Source: Formicarius rufipectus
Lineage: Eukaryota > Chordata > Aves > Passeriformes > Formicariidae
Assembly (NCBI GenBank): GCA_013399695.1
Contig: VXAU01006136.1
Coordinates: 220,579-284,578, forward strand
Direction of reading: 5' to 3'
Length of the DNA stretch: 64,000 nucleotides
Below are positions 25,945 to 37,179 of the stretch, piece by piece (position 1 is the first letter of the stretch; each line of letters starts with the position of its first letter). The notes beneath the pieces are model-generated. The model saw only the letters and a list, made by a program, of their open reading frames with translations, made no database searches and was not told the DNA's origin. The position numbers and the translations under genes are program-made.

Positions 25945-27750
25945 CAACTGCCTTTCATCACTTTTTGTCTTTTATCAAACTACAATCCTTTCCTCCTATG
26001 CCTTGTGTAATTTTTCGAATCTGTACCCTCTTCCTATTTACCATAGTTGCTTCTCTCCTGGCATGGTCCCACAGGAGCTGTCCTCAACTCTTCCAACTTT
26101 GTGTTTACACTCTGCAAGAAAGAGACTGATGATAGATTTGCTTTCCTCTTGTCTTTCTCCTTCCCTTTTTTTGTCAAGTTCTGAATAACCAAAATGCTTC
26201 AGACTGTAAAAAAACCTGCATTCATTACCGTGCTGCCTTTTAAAATTATGGAGATGTGTAATACCTTGCTAATGTAAGTTCTTCATCAGGACATTTACAG
26301 AGAGTGAGCTGTTCTTAATTTCTTTCTGACCTCCCTCAAGCAGCTTTTCATAGGTGCTCAGGTTCTGAATGTCACAATCATTCAAACAAATCAAGTTTCC
26401 CCACTCTGAGGTAATTTTGAGAGACCACCAGGCAATACCAACTGCAGTTCAGACAGTTTTAAAGAGCAGATAATGATCCCCTAAGCCTCTCCAGTAACTC
26501 TTTCCTGTAATCAATAACCACAACCCAGAAAACACTAATGGAAGTTTCAGAACATGGGACCTCTGAAGAAAAAAACCCAAAGCCTTACCTTTAAAATTTG
26601 TCTCTTGTGAGTCCCCATTATTCATTGGTTGTGTTTACTTTAACTGACACTTGCTGGTACATCATTACTTAGGGTTCAGAATAATTACAATTGTAACAAA
26701 TTTTTACACATAAGACTTTCTGAAGTATTTGTGTGTTTTAGATTTCCACATTAAGCCTTGAGATTTTTCTATGTTTAAATTCAGTTGCAAAGTATTTTGG
26801 AATGCTCTAAGCAAAATTAATTCATCTGGATTTTGCCTTTTGCTTGCTTGTTTATTTCTTTGTTTAGATGTTGAGATTTCTTTTTTGTTCTTTGGTTTTC
26901 TATTTGACTTAACAGCATGGGAGAAGAAAGCATTTTATTATCTAAATGTATTATTTGCCAAGATTCTTATTGCTGTGATGAAGAACCCAAAGTGGAGAGT
27001 GATCTCTTGCACTTACAGATTTGGTGAATTTTAAAGCAACAGTAAACTTGCCCTGAAACCAGGCTACTTCTAGTCTCACTTATCCCGAAGGATGAAACAC
27101 TCCCTTTCCCAGTGGGAGGTCATTAGAATTCCCTAGAATGAGTGAATAAATGAAATTTCTATTCTAGTGATTAAAGAAAACTAAATTAGAATCAATGAAC
27201 TAAATGTAAAGTTTTAACACAGGTTTTTATTTATAAATTGCTATAGAAAATGAAGCAGACTAACACAGTTAAGCAATTACTCATCCCAGAAATATATCCT
27301 GTAGTCTGGATTTTAATCCTTAACAGAAACAAGGCATTAAATGTTTCCTAAATGGTACAGCAACAAAGAATTTATTTTGTATGCATAATAAAAATGAAGA
27401 AACCTTGTTGAATTAAGAAGATGAATCAAAGAAAATGTTGAGCAAGTAGTCACCAGCCAATAAGTCTCCAAAGAAGGGGAAAATACATACTCTTCAAATA
27501 TTGTAAAGAAAACAGCTATCAAAAAGCCCACATTTCTGTGTCTTAAGTAAGTTAAAAGCTGACCAAACACTAAGAGCATGAATCAGTCTTCTTTACAATT
27601 AAAACCAGCAAAAGCTATTAGCCAAGGCCCAACTTGAGACTTCTGACATGTAAACTGTTAAAAAAACATGAGCAATACCCAGACAACAATAGTGATCTAC
27701 CACGCAACTTCTATCTCCTGCAAGGAACACAAATCTTCTGTGGATTTTTC
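25945..27750. other. Unique sequence
   Basis: No gene or named repeat was recognised. The 87-codon frame at 26771-27034 is rich in hydrophobic residues because the DNA is T-rich, and it has no family features. Confidence 0.4.
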
Positions 27751-27753
27751 CTT

Positions 27754-27822
27754 TATAGTATATATATAGTATATATATACACTATATATATATGAATTTT
27801 ATATATATACACTACATATGGC
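27754..27822. repeat. AT-rich palindromic tract
   Basis: Interrupted TA repeats contain several complementary blocks (TAGTATATATATA, TATACACTATATA), so much of the tract can fold into hairpins or a cruciform. It ends about 45 bases before the 3' end of the minus-strand CR1. Confidence 0.75.
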
Positions 27823-27866
27823 AAAGCTCTTGTGAAAGAAGATAATGTTTACTGATAGTATGGGAA

Positions 27867-28295
27867 AGAAGTATTGGAAAAGATCTCTATGATCTTCCAG
27901 TTCAACAGTTAATCCAGCACTGCCCAGACCACCACTAAAGTCCCTAAGTGCCACATCTACATGTCTTTCAGTGTACCTGCAGGGATGGTGACTGGTGACT
28001 CCACCACTTCCCTGGGCAGCCTGTTCCAATGCTTGATAATCCTTTTAGTGAACAAATGTTTCTTATATCCAATCCAAACATCTCCTGGTGCAACCTGAGG
28101 CAATTTCCTCTTGTCCTGTTACTTGTTAATTGGGAGAAGAAATGGATGCCCACCTTGCTACAGCTTCCTTTCACATAGTTGTAGACAGTGGAAACGTCTC
28201 GCCTGAGCCTTCTGTTCTCCAGACTAAACAACCCCAGTTCCCTCAGCCACACCTCGTAAGACTTGGGCTCCAGACCCTTCATATCTGATAATCCC
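27867..28295 (-). mobile_element. CR1 LINE 3' end
   Basis: Read on the minus strand, this gives the CR1 tail: the end of ORF2 with 'ggctgagggaactggggttgtt' type sequence (plus-strand complement at about 28225-28250), the 'ggaacaggctgcccaggga' block (complement near 28010-28029), and the terminal segment near 27880-27900. It is 5' truncated near 28295. An open frame of about 100 codons survives by chance across the former ORF2 end, but the element is non-functional. It represents a subfamily copy different from those at 8885 and 45916. Confidence 0.9.
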
Positions 28296-28299
28296 TAAA

Positions 28300-28700
28300 A
28301 GATCTGTCTGCATGATTGAAATTCAGCCAGGTTCTGGAGCAGAATGAAATATCTCTGTAATTGTGCACACACATGCTGTGTAACACGGTAGCCTAAGAGT
28401 ATGCAAGAGGAACCCTAAGCTAATGAAACCTAACTGCACAAACTGGAGTTTGGTCAAGACATTATGGTCAAAAGACAGGCAGTGACAAGAGACAAGATGC
28501 TCCAAGATCTTCTGGAAGAATACTCTGTTAGCCCTATAGTTCTGTACTCCATTAAAACATCAGGCAAACTGAGGACTAAACCAACAAATTCCATTCATAG
28601 TATTCAACTTTAAAGGAACTCTTTACAATATGCTTCTATATGTAGAAGTTATACTAAAAAGACTGTCTTTCATTTATCTTGCAGGACCCATATTCAAAAT
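28300..28700. other. Unassigned sequence
   Basis: No feature was recognised between the CR1 copy and the X-box palindrome. Confidence 0.4.
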
Positions 28701-28705
28701 TTGTT

Positions 28706-28719
28706 GTTGCCTAGGCAAC
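28706..28719. promoter_or_regulatory. Perfect X-box palindrome (RFX-type binding site)
   Basis: GTTGCCTAGGCAAC is a perfect 14-bp palindrome. It fits the known RFX consensus, two GTTGCC/GGCAAC half-sites facing each other. An ATAAAAG sequence follows four bases downstream. CTTTCATT near 28668 and AATGAAAG near 28732 form an outer inverted pair. RFX sites are typical of ciliary-gene and MHC class II promoters and of enhancers. No exon is visible nearby, so a role is inferred only from the motif. Confidence 0.55.
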
Positions 28720-28724
28720 GGGAT

Positions 28725-31165
28725 AAAAGCAATGAAAGCAAAATACTTCACTGAACACCCTACGTGGCTTTAGATGCTTGTGGTATTCTCAATTATTCCT
28801 ACAGATACAGAATCATCAACTCTAGTCTTTGCCGATAGGTGAAAGATGAGTGCCAATTCAATTTTATTTAAAAATCTAAACTCCAGTAATTTGAGAAGAG
28901 CAGTATAGCCTAGCAGTTAGCTGTCAGGTGATGGATGTCCTGTACATGACTTGACTTGCAACTTCAGCAGCTCCTTTAATCTCATTCTCATGGTTGTGTG
29001 AACAAATTTTTTTCATGCCTGTCCTATAAAAGGATCTCTGACACAGGTGATACGATGTTGTTCCTTAAAAGTGCTAAAATATAAACTTACTGTGCAATGT
29101 GTTAACCAAGATACCTCAGATATGCAAACAACAGAAGAATAGGCTTGAATCACTTGTAATATTTATAGTATTTGATAATCACTCTCATGGTTACACCAGA
29201 ATGTTAGAATAAACACTCCAAGGGAGATATCTGGGATAAAAGAGGAGAGGAAAATGGGTTTATATAATTTAGAAAAAATAAATTTTTTCTCATAAAAATT
29301 TAATACACTACAAAAATGACAAAATCAACACAGCAACTCTGAAGCAATACATATTCACCAATATTTGAGATGTATGAAAGAAACAGATTTTTCATAAAGT
29401 CACACTTTTCAAGTAAGCATGAGTTAAAAAGTCTGTCTGCAACAAGAGTTTCCAGTTCTTGCATCAGTGCAAAGAATCATAACCAAGTCTGACTTTCTTA
29501 AGAGCAGAAATACTTCAAGACAGAATATCCATGAAACTGAAGAACAGAAATGTTGGAATTTTTTTTCTTTTTTTGCTTTCTCATGGGACACATTTTATTA
29601 TTAAAACAGAAAAAAACCCCAAGTAATACTGAAGCCAAACAAACCAGAATAAGAGAATAAACTGTCCCATGAATTTCAATATAATTTTAATTCCACAGGA
29701 CAGGACTCACACCCATTCTTTGACAATATGGAATATCAGAAGAGTATAGCCCAACCGATTTACCCAAACCACCACAACTGACTGCACTGGAGTAACCAAT
29801 ATGAACAGTACGTAGATCTCTTACTTTGTTATCTTTTTTGTCAAGAAATGAGAGTACCTTCCACTAAGCTACATTTACTTGCATATGTTCTTGGAGGGAA
29901 ATAAGGATACTACTAACAAACAATCTCTTTTACAAAAAGCACTGACGTGAAATATGAACACCTCTGGTCCAGTGACTTTGTCCATATTTAGTACTTGTAA
30001 AACCCCAGTTTTTCTGTATAGACATATGCTGACTTCTCTGGGCTTTTGAAGAACAAAATATAGTTTCTACCTCTTTGCACACCTTACATTCTACTTGAGC
30101 TAGATCATCTCCCATGACTTCTTTGGAATTATCAGAGCAGTTCCACTTCTGGCAAGACCCGTGAGAATACTGCCATGTGGCCACAAGAACTTTTATCAGT
30201 GGCCTCACTAAATGGATCTATATAGACTGTAAATGGGTCAGATAACTAAGCAAGGGAGAGCGTTTTCTGCATCACCATTTCCAGAGCTGCGGAAGCAATG
30301 AAAAAGTGACATATGGTCACACACTGAGAGGCAAACAAAAAACCAACCAACCAAAGAAAGGCAGTAAAGCCACTGTTGATGAAGGACAGATGGACAGCTG
30401 GACAGGAAGTGTCTTCCATTTAGCAGAGTTATCTGGAGAACCAGGAAGAGATGCAGACATGAAAGAGACTCGCAGATCAAACACTTATGAGCAAATTAAA
30501 CACACATGAAGAGATCTGATCTAATGCAAAAAAAGGTGGTAAGGCTGCTTCTTTGTTGTTGTTCAGCATCATGATTAAATTATTTAACCCTTAAGCTGAA
30601 ACACCCCAGCCAATATACATCTAACGCAGTGTGACAGATCAAAAGAACATGAAGACCAGTAATTAAGTCTGTTTTAATTGCAGATGTTCACTCACATAAC
30701 CAGTACAGCTGAAAAGTGTAGCATTTGTTTGAAGTTGATAGGCTTACTGTGCTCTCAGTAACCATTGGAAATGGAACTGGAAAGTACAATGTAATGAAAT
30801 AGTAATTTAGGCTGAGAAAGGATAAGAGTGTCTTCTACCAGGTAAGGTATTAAAGCGTGAAATTGTTTCCCAAAGAAAATCAGGAGCCTGTGGCTCTGTG
30901 CTCCTCTAACAAGACACTTCAGTAACAGGATTGTATCAGCCACGGGAGAAAACCAGTGAATGTATTTCAGGCAGCATTGTCGCCTTCCCTGATAACGAAT
31001 TCAGGTGCCATTTTGCACTTCAAACGGTACCACAGCAGATCAAAGGCAATAGTTATATATTTGTCAATACAGTGCAAAAGGTACCAAACAAAGGAGTATT
31101 TGAGTCTAAAAACGTGCGCCTAGGCGCTACCAGGAAAAACCAAGCTCCTTTCCCCATGCATGACC
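28725..31165. other. Unique AT-rich sequence upstream of the CpG island
   Basis: No gene or repeat was recognised. Sequence is AT-rich up to about 31100 and then changes abruptly to GC- and CpG-rich. Confidence 0.4.
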
Positions 31166-31169
31166 AGCG

Positions 31170-32070
31170 AGCCTAATGCTCGAAGGCCATCCCGGACTGC
31201 CTCAGTGGCGCTGCCCACACACAGCCCTACCTGCCCTCCCTGCTGGGCGCACCCCGGCCCGGTACAGCGCCGTTTCCTCTGGCAAGAGCGGGATATGCGC
31301 GGCGGGACCCGCAGCGGGCCGTGTGAGGGGCGGTCAGGGCACGATGCCCGGGGCAGCATCGCGGGGCCGTGTGAGGGGCGGTCAGCGCACGATGCCCGGG
31401 GCAGCATCGCGGGGCCGTGTGAGGGGCGGTCAGGGCACGATGCCCGGGGCAGCATCGCGGGGCCGTGTGAGGGGCGGTCAGCGCACGATGCCCGGGGCAG
31501 CCCTACGGCCCCGCTGCCCCTGGCCCGCACCGCCCGCGGCTCCGCCTGTAACCGGACACCGCGCCTCCGGGGAAGCCCGGAGCGGCTTTCCTCTGGAGCC
31601 GGCTCCCGCTCCCGGCTGCCGTCCCGCGGCTGCTGCCGGCTCTGGCGCAGCCCCGCTCCGAGCGTGCTGGCGATCCGGCCCGGAGAGCACCTCCCTCCCG
31701 GCGGCGGGCGCGGCCGCAGCGCTGCTGTGTCCTTGCAGCGCCCCAGCCGGCTCAAACCGGCTCGGGCAGGCCCGCGGCGGACCTGCTGGCTCTGCCCCGC
31801 CCCCTCCTCTGCCTCGGCCTCCTGCCCTCGGCTTCGCTCCCACCGCCTTCCTTCGCACAGGCTCCCCGGCCTCTCTCACACAGGCTTCTCTCTCATAGGC
31901 TCTCCGACTTCTCTCCCACGGGCTCCCCAGCTCGCTCCCCACAGCCAGGCACGTCCCGCCGCCGTGGCCCTGCGCCTGTGGGGGTGTTGGTGCTGTCCGT
32001 GAATCTACTCAGCGTGCTGCTTCTCCAAAAGGGGTCCCTACCCACAGTTTCGGTCTCCTCTCCGTCGGGG
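31170..32070. promoter_or_regulatory. CpG island, candidate promoter
   Basis: About 900 bases are strongly GC-rich and dense in CpG, in sharp contrast to the AT-rich, CpG-poor flanks. At least four GGGGCGG GC boxes lie in the tandem repeat (31327, 31375, 31423 and 31471). Long open frames cross the island on both strands (plus 31160-32002 and 31176-31898; minus 31120-31755 and 31478-31942), but they overlap one another and their peptides are Arg/Ala/Pro/Gly-rich without domains, as expected from stop-poor GC-rich DNA. I do not call a protein. The island is most likely the promoter or first exon of a gene or non-coding RNA whose body I cannot identify here; direction is unknown. Confidence 0.6.
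31316..31503. repeat. 48-bp tandem repeat with 96-bp higher-order unit
   Basis: Four near-identical 48-bp units start at 31316, 31364, 31412 and 31460; the last is incomplete at its end. The only difference I see between complete units is one base after 'gcggtcag': G, C, G, C in succession. The array is therefore two copies of a 96-bp dimer. Each unit has one GGGGCGG box and a CGATGC...GCATCG inverted pair around a CCCGGGG core. Because 48 is a multiple of three, every reading frame stays open and yields 16-residue peptide repeats. There is no evidence that these are translated. Confidence 0.92.
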
Positions 32071-32074
32071 AAAT

Positions 32075-33500
32075 AGTGTGTGTTTTGGGGATTCGTTTTT
32101 CTGACCCTTAAGGTTGAGAAGGGCAGAAAGCAAGCCGCCCCTTTGTGGGGACATGGCTGCGCTCGGGGGGCTCCGCGTCCTCTGCCCCTCACGGTTGTGT
32201 GAATTCTCTTGTGTGCAGCTCTGTGCTGCGATGTGACTCCCCTGGCACACCGACACAGTGTCACAGGAGCCTAGTGGCACTCTCGTGTCAGAGCCCTACA
32301 AGAAGCAGCACGGCTCCATTACGGCCACTGCCATGGCAGACAAAAGGCCTTCCCATGCCTGCACATTTCCCACAGTCACCCTCTCAGTGCAGGAGGCAAA
32401 CCTGGGTGTCACCCTCTCCCGTGTGCCCCACACACAGACACCAGGAACATAAGCACACCCTGGCTTTGTCAACTCATCACCACAAAAAACACTGCCTTTT
32501 TTTTTTTTTAAATTTTCTCCCCAACCCATCCCCCATTCATACAGATTAAAGGAAACTGGCCTGACTCCATTTTGGAGAGCATATTGCCTGGAGATTTGAC
32601 TGCCCTCTGTGGAGCAATTCCCTCGAGCAGCATCTGGGGCAGAAGGAAGACAGCATGTCTCACCCAGTGAGTGCCATGGGTGCCGCTCTGCTGTTTGGAG
32701 GCAGTGACTGGCACCTCTTCTCTGTGACATGGTTTAGTGCCACGCTGGAATGGGATGTGTGCCTGGCCTTTAGCCAGCGCTGCTGCATTTCTGGTAGTTC
32801 CAGTGGAAACTTTATTTTTAGACCTCCATGCTTGTGACAGCATTGAGGTAGTCACCCTACACCCCTTAGGGGGAGGGATAGGTGTATGTTTGCCTTCGGT
32901 TTGTCAATCCAGCTGAGTAGACTGAGCAGCCGACTGCTGCTGAAGGAGTGCCCCAATTTCACCTGTGCTAGCTCTGGCATTTGTCAGACCTCTCAATAAG
33001 CCAGTTTAGTTCACTGACATACTAGATGCTATTCCTGTCCTTCAGGAGCGGATCCTGCCAGATCCATGAGTTGAGCAGGCTCACCAGAGAGTCCAGCAGA
33101 ATGCTGCAGCCAGCTCTAGAGTAGGTCTGCCATACAAACGGAGTGCAGCAAAGGAGTAAACGACCCCGTTTGTGGCAGCAAGCCATGGCAAGCTGGGTTT
33201 ATTTCTTTCACTGTCAGTGTCAAGCTGTTCCTGAACAATTCCTTCTTAGCAAGACGAAGCAACCATGTGTACCTGTGTCTGAGTCTTTGAAAGTTAAACA
33301 TTCATCATCTTTAGGAGTACAAGCAGTGTAGATGTAAAGACTTCTCTGTTTACACCCATGTCAGGATTTAAAAATAGGTGTATAACTGCTGTTGGTTTTA
33401 AGGCACAGGTCTACAGGCATAAGTGATTTTCTTGGTATGTGGCAAGTGTTTGCAGCTTGTAGAAATTCTTTAAGGAAAGTAGGAAGTAAAGTTCATACTG
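32075..33500. other. Sequence downstream of the CpG island, unassigned
   Basis: Moderately GC-rich to about 32850 and then ordinary. Overlapping open frames of 110-145 codons (such as minus 32296-32730 and plus 32145-32549) show no recognisable domain and lie on opposite strands. A T-run of about 12 occurs near 32498. A transcript starting in the island could run through here, but I see no definite exon. Confidence 0.35.
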
Positions 33501-34110
33501 TCATGCTCTCATCTAGCTGCTTCCATGCTTCACATCCACAGCAGGATGGTGGGGAGTGTTGAGCAATACATTTAATGCAGACAATTCAGTGTGCAAGCTG
33601 CAGATTAAACTCTGGAGGGCAGGAAATGGCAGGAGCCTGAAGCACGGGGTTGTGAGCTGGTGCCAACCCTTTGAACAACAAAGGGCATTGGGGACCTGTG
33701 GCCCAGCCAGGTGACCAGACACTCAGAGATGCAGCAGGAGCTGAGGACTTAGCAGGGACACCCCAGGCTATTGCACATAGACTCTGAGGGTATAAAACCC
33801 CAGGGCTTCCCTTGTTCATGGATCCTTCTTGGCACCAGCTTATGGCGTTTCTGGATTATGACACCACGATTAAATTCCTCTAAGGTTCTAGAGGTCTGAG
33901 ATTCTGCTATGGGAAAACTGGGTCTGAGCCAGTAAGGAAGCCTTGTCCGACTGCATGACAGTATGTGTGTAGGAAGTCAAGAGGGTCACCCGTCAGCTCA
34001 CTGGAGTCATCTGCTGCAAAGGGGCTTCAGTTCTGGCAGGTAGAGTCTTGGTGGGATTGTGACTGCCAAGAGTGGTTCCTCAATGATGAGACAGGAAAGT
34101 TTCCTTAACA
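33500..34110 (+). mobile_element. Solo LTR, family B, copy 3
   Basis: It is the inverted counterpart of 867-1440, sharing the 'aggaaagtttccttaac' terminus (ending 34110), the 'ctattgcacatagactctgagggtataaaa' region around 33770-33797, and the 'gagggcaggaaatggcagg' block near 33613. TATAAAA at 33791-33797 and ATTAAA near 33869 read on the plus strand suggest promoter and polyadenylation signals in that order. The left boundary is uncertain by about 20 bases and no target-site duplication was found. Open frames inside it are incidental. Confidence 0.7.
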
Positions 34111-34114
34111 GACC

Positions 34115-35120
34115 TAGTCTGGTATTTGAGTAGCATTACTGTGAAGATTATTTTCCTTATATTTACTGAATATTTCCTCCAAGAGCAGTCCAGTCTGTTT
34201 ACTCTGTGGCTTTGTATAGGTAGTTCAAGGCAGCTATTCAATTCCGCCATCAATTCCCCTTTCCAACTTAAAGAAACCTAGTTTTCTTTTAGGAGACAGA
34301 AGCATTAAGGGTGGTATTAGTAGGGAATGAATGGGGATTGTGGTACCAGAATCATGATAAAAGTGGCTATAGAATGGCATATATTGCTGGCATCTGGAAT
34401 AGCAGGTTGTTAAGATCTGGATACAACTAAGACACAAGTGGCTTGCAGTATATCCTAAAGGGTTATACAGATGGGCAGGTGGAGAGACTAATTAGTGTTA
34501 GCTCCTAATGCCTGCTAAAAATTCTCCATTAACTGTATCCTAAACCAAAAAAATCACATCTATCAGAACATTTTGACACAAAGCCCAAGAAAGCTGACGA
34601 GCTTTTGATTTCTGGCAGCATTTGTCTTAAGTGTAATTGCAAAGAAACCTGAAAAGACAACTACGACTAGGTGTAAATAAGTAAATTAAACCATTTTTTC
34701 TCTAAAATGAAATCACCGCCTCCTAGGGGTGTTCAATGGCTGCTACAATATTGCAACATTATTTTCTGCATTTTTTATCCTTTCTCCTACCTTAACTGAT
34801 TCAGGCCCCAAACTGCCTTGGTGGCCTTCCACTAGGTTGTCCTTAGCTTGTAAATACCTTACTAACTAGTCCAAACCAGGACACTACCTTGGACTGGTGC
34901 AGTTACAAATGTGCTGTGCTGAATAGAAGCAAGTAACAACTCCCTTGAACCTGCTGGTTTTGCTTCCAGCTAATGCAGCTCAGTTGTGAGCGGCCTTGGT
35001 TTCTGCAGAAGAGCACTGCTGTGCTGTGTAAGCACATCTTACCTATCAGAAGTCCTGGGTCCTTTTTTGGAAAGCTGCTTTCTAGTTGATTCTCTAAACT
35101 TCACAGTTTCATGACGTTGT
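34115..35120. other. Unassigned sequence
   Basis: No gene or clear repeat was recognised. Part of 34980-35120 may belong to the older CR1 copy that follows. Confidence 0.35.
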
Positions 35121-35124
35121 TCTG

Positions 35125-35290
35125 TTCCAGGTAGAATACTTTGCATTTGTTTTTGGTGAACTTTATGAAGTTCTTGTTGACCTATTTTTCCAGTTCATTG
35201 GGACTGCTGTTGAGTGACAGCCCAGTCATTAAGCATGTTGATGTCTCCTCCTCCAGTTTCCTGTCCACAGTGTGAGAACTCCTTTCACCA
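35125..35290 (-). mobile_element. Old CR1 LINE fragment (reverse-transcriptase region)
   Basis: The plus strand reads 'gaactttatgaagttcttgttgacctatttttccag' (split around 35158-35193), the antisense of the CR1 block encoding the WANRNLMKFNK-type segment. This corresponds to about 2650-2735 of the plus-strand CR1 in this window. The copy is short, diverged and full of stops. Upstream and downstream limits are uncertain. Confidence 0.55.
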
Positions 35291-35299
35291 GCTGCAAAG

Positions 35300-36820
35300 T
35301 GTTTTACAGAAGGCTGTTCACACCCTATCTTCAAGGCCTGCTGAAGGAAACACCATCACTCACAGCAATCACCTTGGGGGAAATTCATATACGTGTGCAA
35401 ACTTTTACATGTATGTGCACATAAACACACACACATTACTAAGTAAAGCCTGAACAAAGTGGAATTAATGGAATTCATGGAATTCATTGCAGTGGTAGTT
35501 TGCAGTTGTGCTGCATTTTAGGTATCCATTTCAAAGACCTCTGGCTCCAGGAGGCTGCTTTTCAAAACAGGTGGCTCTTGCCTAGCTATAAACCAGAGAT
35601 GACTGAAGAGAATAAGAAAAAAAAAAAAGGCTTACTTTCATATCACAGAAAGCTGTTTGCAAACTGCTTTCTCTAAAAGGGACCAGCCTCTTTACGGAAC
35701 ACACTACTTCCCCTTCCCCCACTTCATCCATTGCCTTCAGTCCTCATGCTTAAACAAAATGCTTGTATTCTCACATTTTTCATACAGTTGAGAGTATTCT
35801 TTCATTTTCACACCATATTTCTAACTTTTAAATGTTGACAGACCTGGCTATGCCTCTGGGAGGCCACTGCAACAAAGGGAAAGTCTGTGCTCTGTCTCTC
35901 TGCCTTGTTCCCTTGCCCCCTCTTCCTGATTTCCTTAGAAAGGACAGGTCAGACTCTCTGAATACTCTAGGGAAGGCATTTGGATTTTTATCCGCAACTG
36001 CAGGAATCAGACTAAGAAAGAAAAGATACTAAAAATCTTCAGGAATTTAAGGAATCAGAAAACCATTTTACATTGCAATTGAATACAGAATATTTTGTAA
36101 CAGGCATATGCCACCAGCCCTCTTTGAAATGGGACTGAAAAAAATTCTGTCAAATGAAATATGCCTTAGTTAGGATGAGCACAAACAGTCCTGTTTTTGG
36201 CTGTTCTCATTTGTCTCCCTCTCCTGGTCAACAGCAGTTATTTTTTTCCTGATTTTGTGGGGTTTTGGGTAGGGAAATCTTTGTTTGGTTTTTGTACATA
36301 CACAACGAGCTCAAAGTGAATATATGGCTGAGCAAAAAATGTTGTGTGTACGTAACTTGTTCCGGTGTACTGAATGGTTAAGTAAATATGTATTCAAAAA
36401 TTCATCTCTGAAGTCTTGAAATGAAAACATAAATTTTGCCATATCTCTGAAAATAAACCAGAGGGAATCTGCTAAGGGGAGTGCTCACTTTCAGCCAAGC
36501 TTAGCATGCTGGAATGATGCCAAGAATAGTGGAGCTGAGGGGTGGCTGCGTTTCTGAAGAGGTGATGACAAGGAGAAGAGCTGGAGTCAATTATTTTAAG
36601 GGAATTTGAAAGACTGCAGACTGCCAATATTTACCTTTTGCTTTAATGAATTCTATTAATGAAATGTATATGTAAAAAATAAATTATTGTATATAATGAA
36701 GAGCCTGGGAATAGATTGAGGGGCACTCAGATAATACATAATCTTCGTGCTCTAGTTCTGACAGTGCCTGTTACTGAGAAACGATATTCTTCTGGACTAA
36801 GGCCAGTGAAAGCAACGTTG
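35300..36820. other. Unassigned sequence
   Basis: No gene was recognised. A local 'ggaattaatggaattcatggaattcat' triplication of GGAATTMAT units occurs at 35461-35487, and an A-run of 12 near 35619. Confidence 0.4.
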
Positions 36821-36829
36821 AGTGACATG

Positions 36830-37130
36830 AGAGTACCACAGAGGAGGTGTTCATCATGGTAGGGAGAAAATTTGTGCAGCCAAAGCTCAGTTAGAGTTGA
36901 AACTGGCTAGTATTGTGGGGGACAATAAAAAGGGTTTTCAAAAATATGTTAATCGTAAAGGCAAACTAGAACTCACATTGGCGAATTACTTGATGAGGAC
37001 AGTCACTTCCCGAACAGGGAAGAGATGTTTAATACTTTCTTTGTTTCAGTCTTCTACAGCAATGATGGGCTCTGGAAGCCTCAGAGTCCTGAGCTGGAGC
37101 ACCATGACTGTGAGAATGATTTGTGACGTT
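36830..37130 (+). mobile_element. CR1 LINE fragment (ORF2, between endonuclease and RT)
   Basis: The frame from 36897 encodes KLASIVGDNKKGFQKYVNRKGK, which matches the conserved CR1/LINE ORF2 'DNKKGF..Y.N.K' segment ahead of the RT domain. It is followed by a degenerate 'FNTFFVSVF'-like block in another frame near 37025-37050. Both ends are truncated and neither RT catalytic motifs nor a 3' tail are present. The later part, near 37130-37175, is a T/G-rich run. Confidence 0.6.
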
Positions 37131-37179
37131 TTGTTGTTGTTAGGGTTTTGTTTGTTTGGTTTTGTTTTTCATGTTACAG

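Noticed and set aside
31120..32002. Long open frames of 211-280 codons in the CpG island as genes
   Set aside because: They overlap on both strands, their peptides are low-complexity Arg/Ala/Pro/Gly, and their length follows from GC-rich, stop-poor DNA plus a repeat whose period is a multiple of three.
34870..34900. 'ccaaaccaggacac' as a further family-A LTR end
   Set aside because: Only about ten bases match and the flanking landmarks of the LTR are absent.
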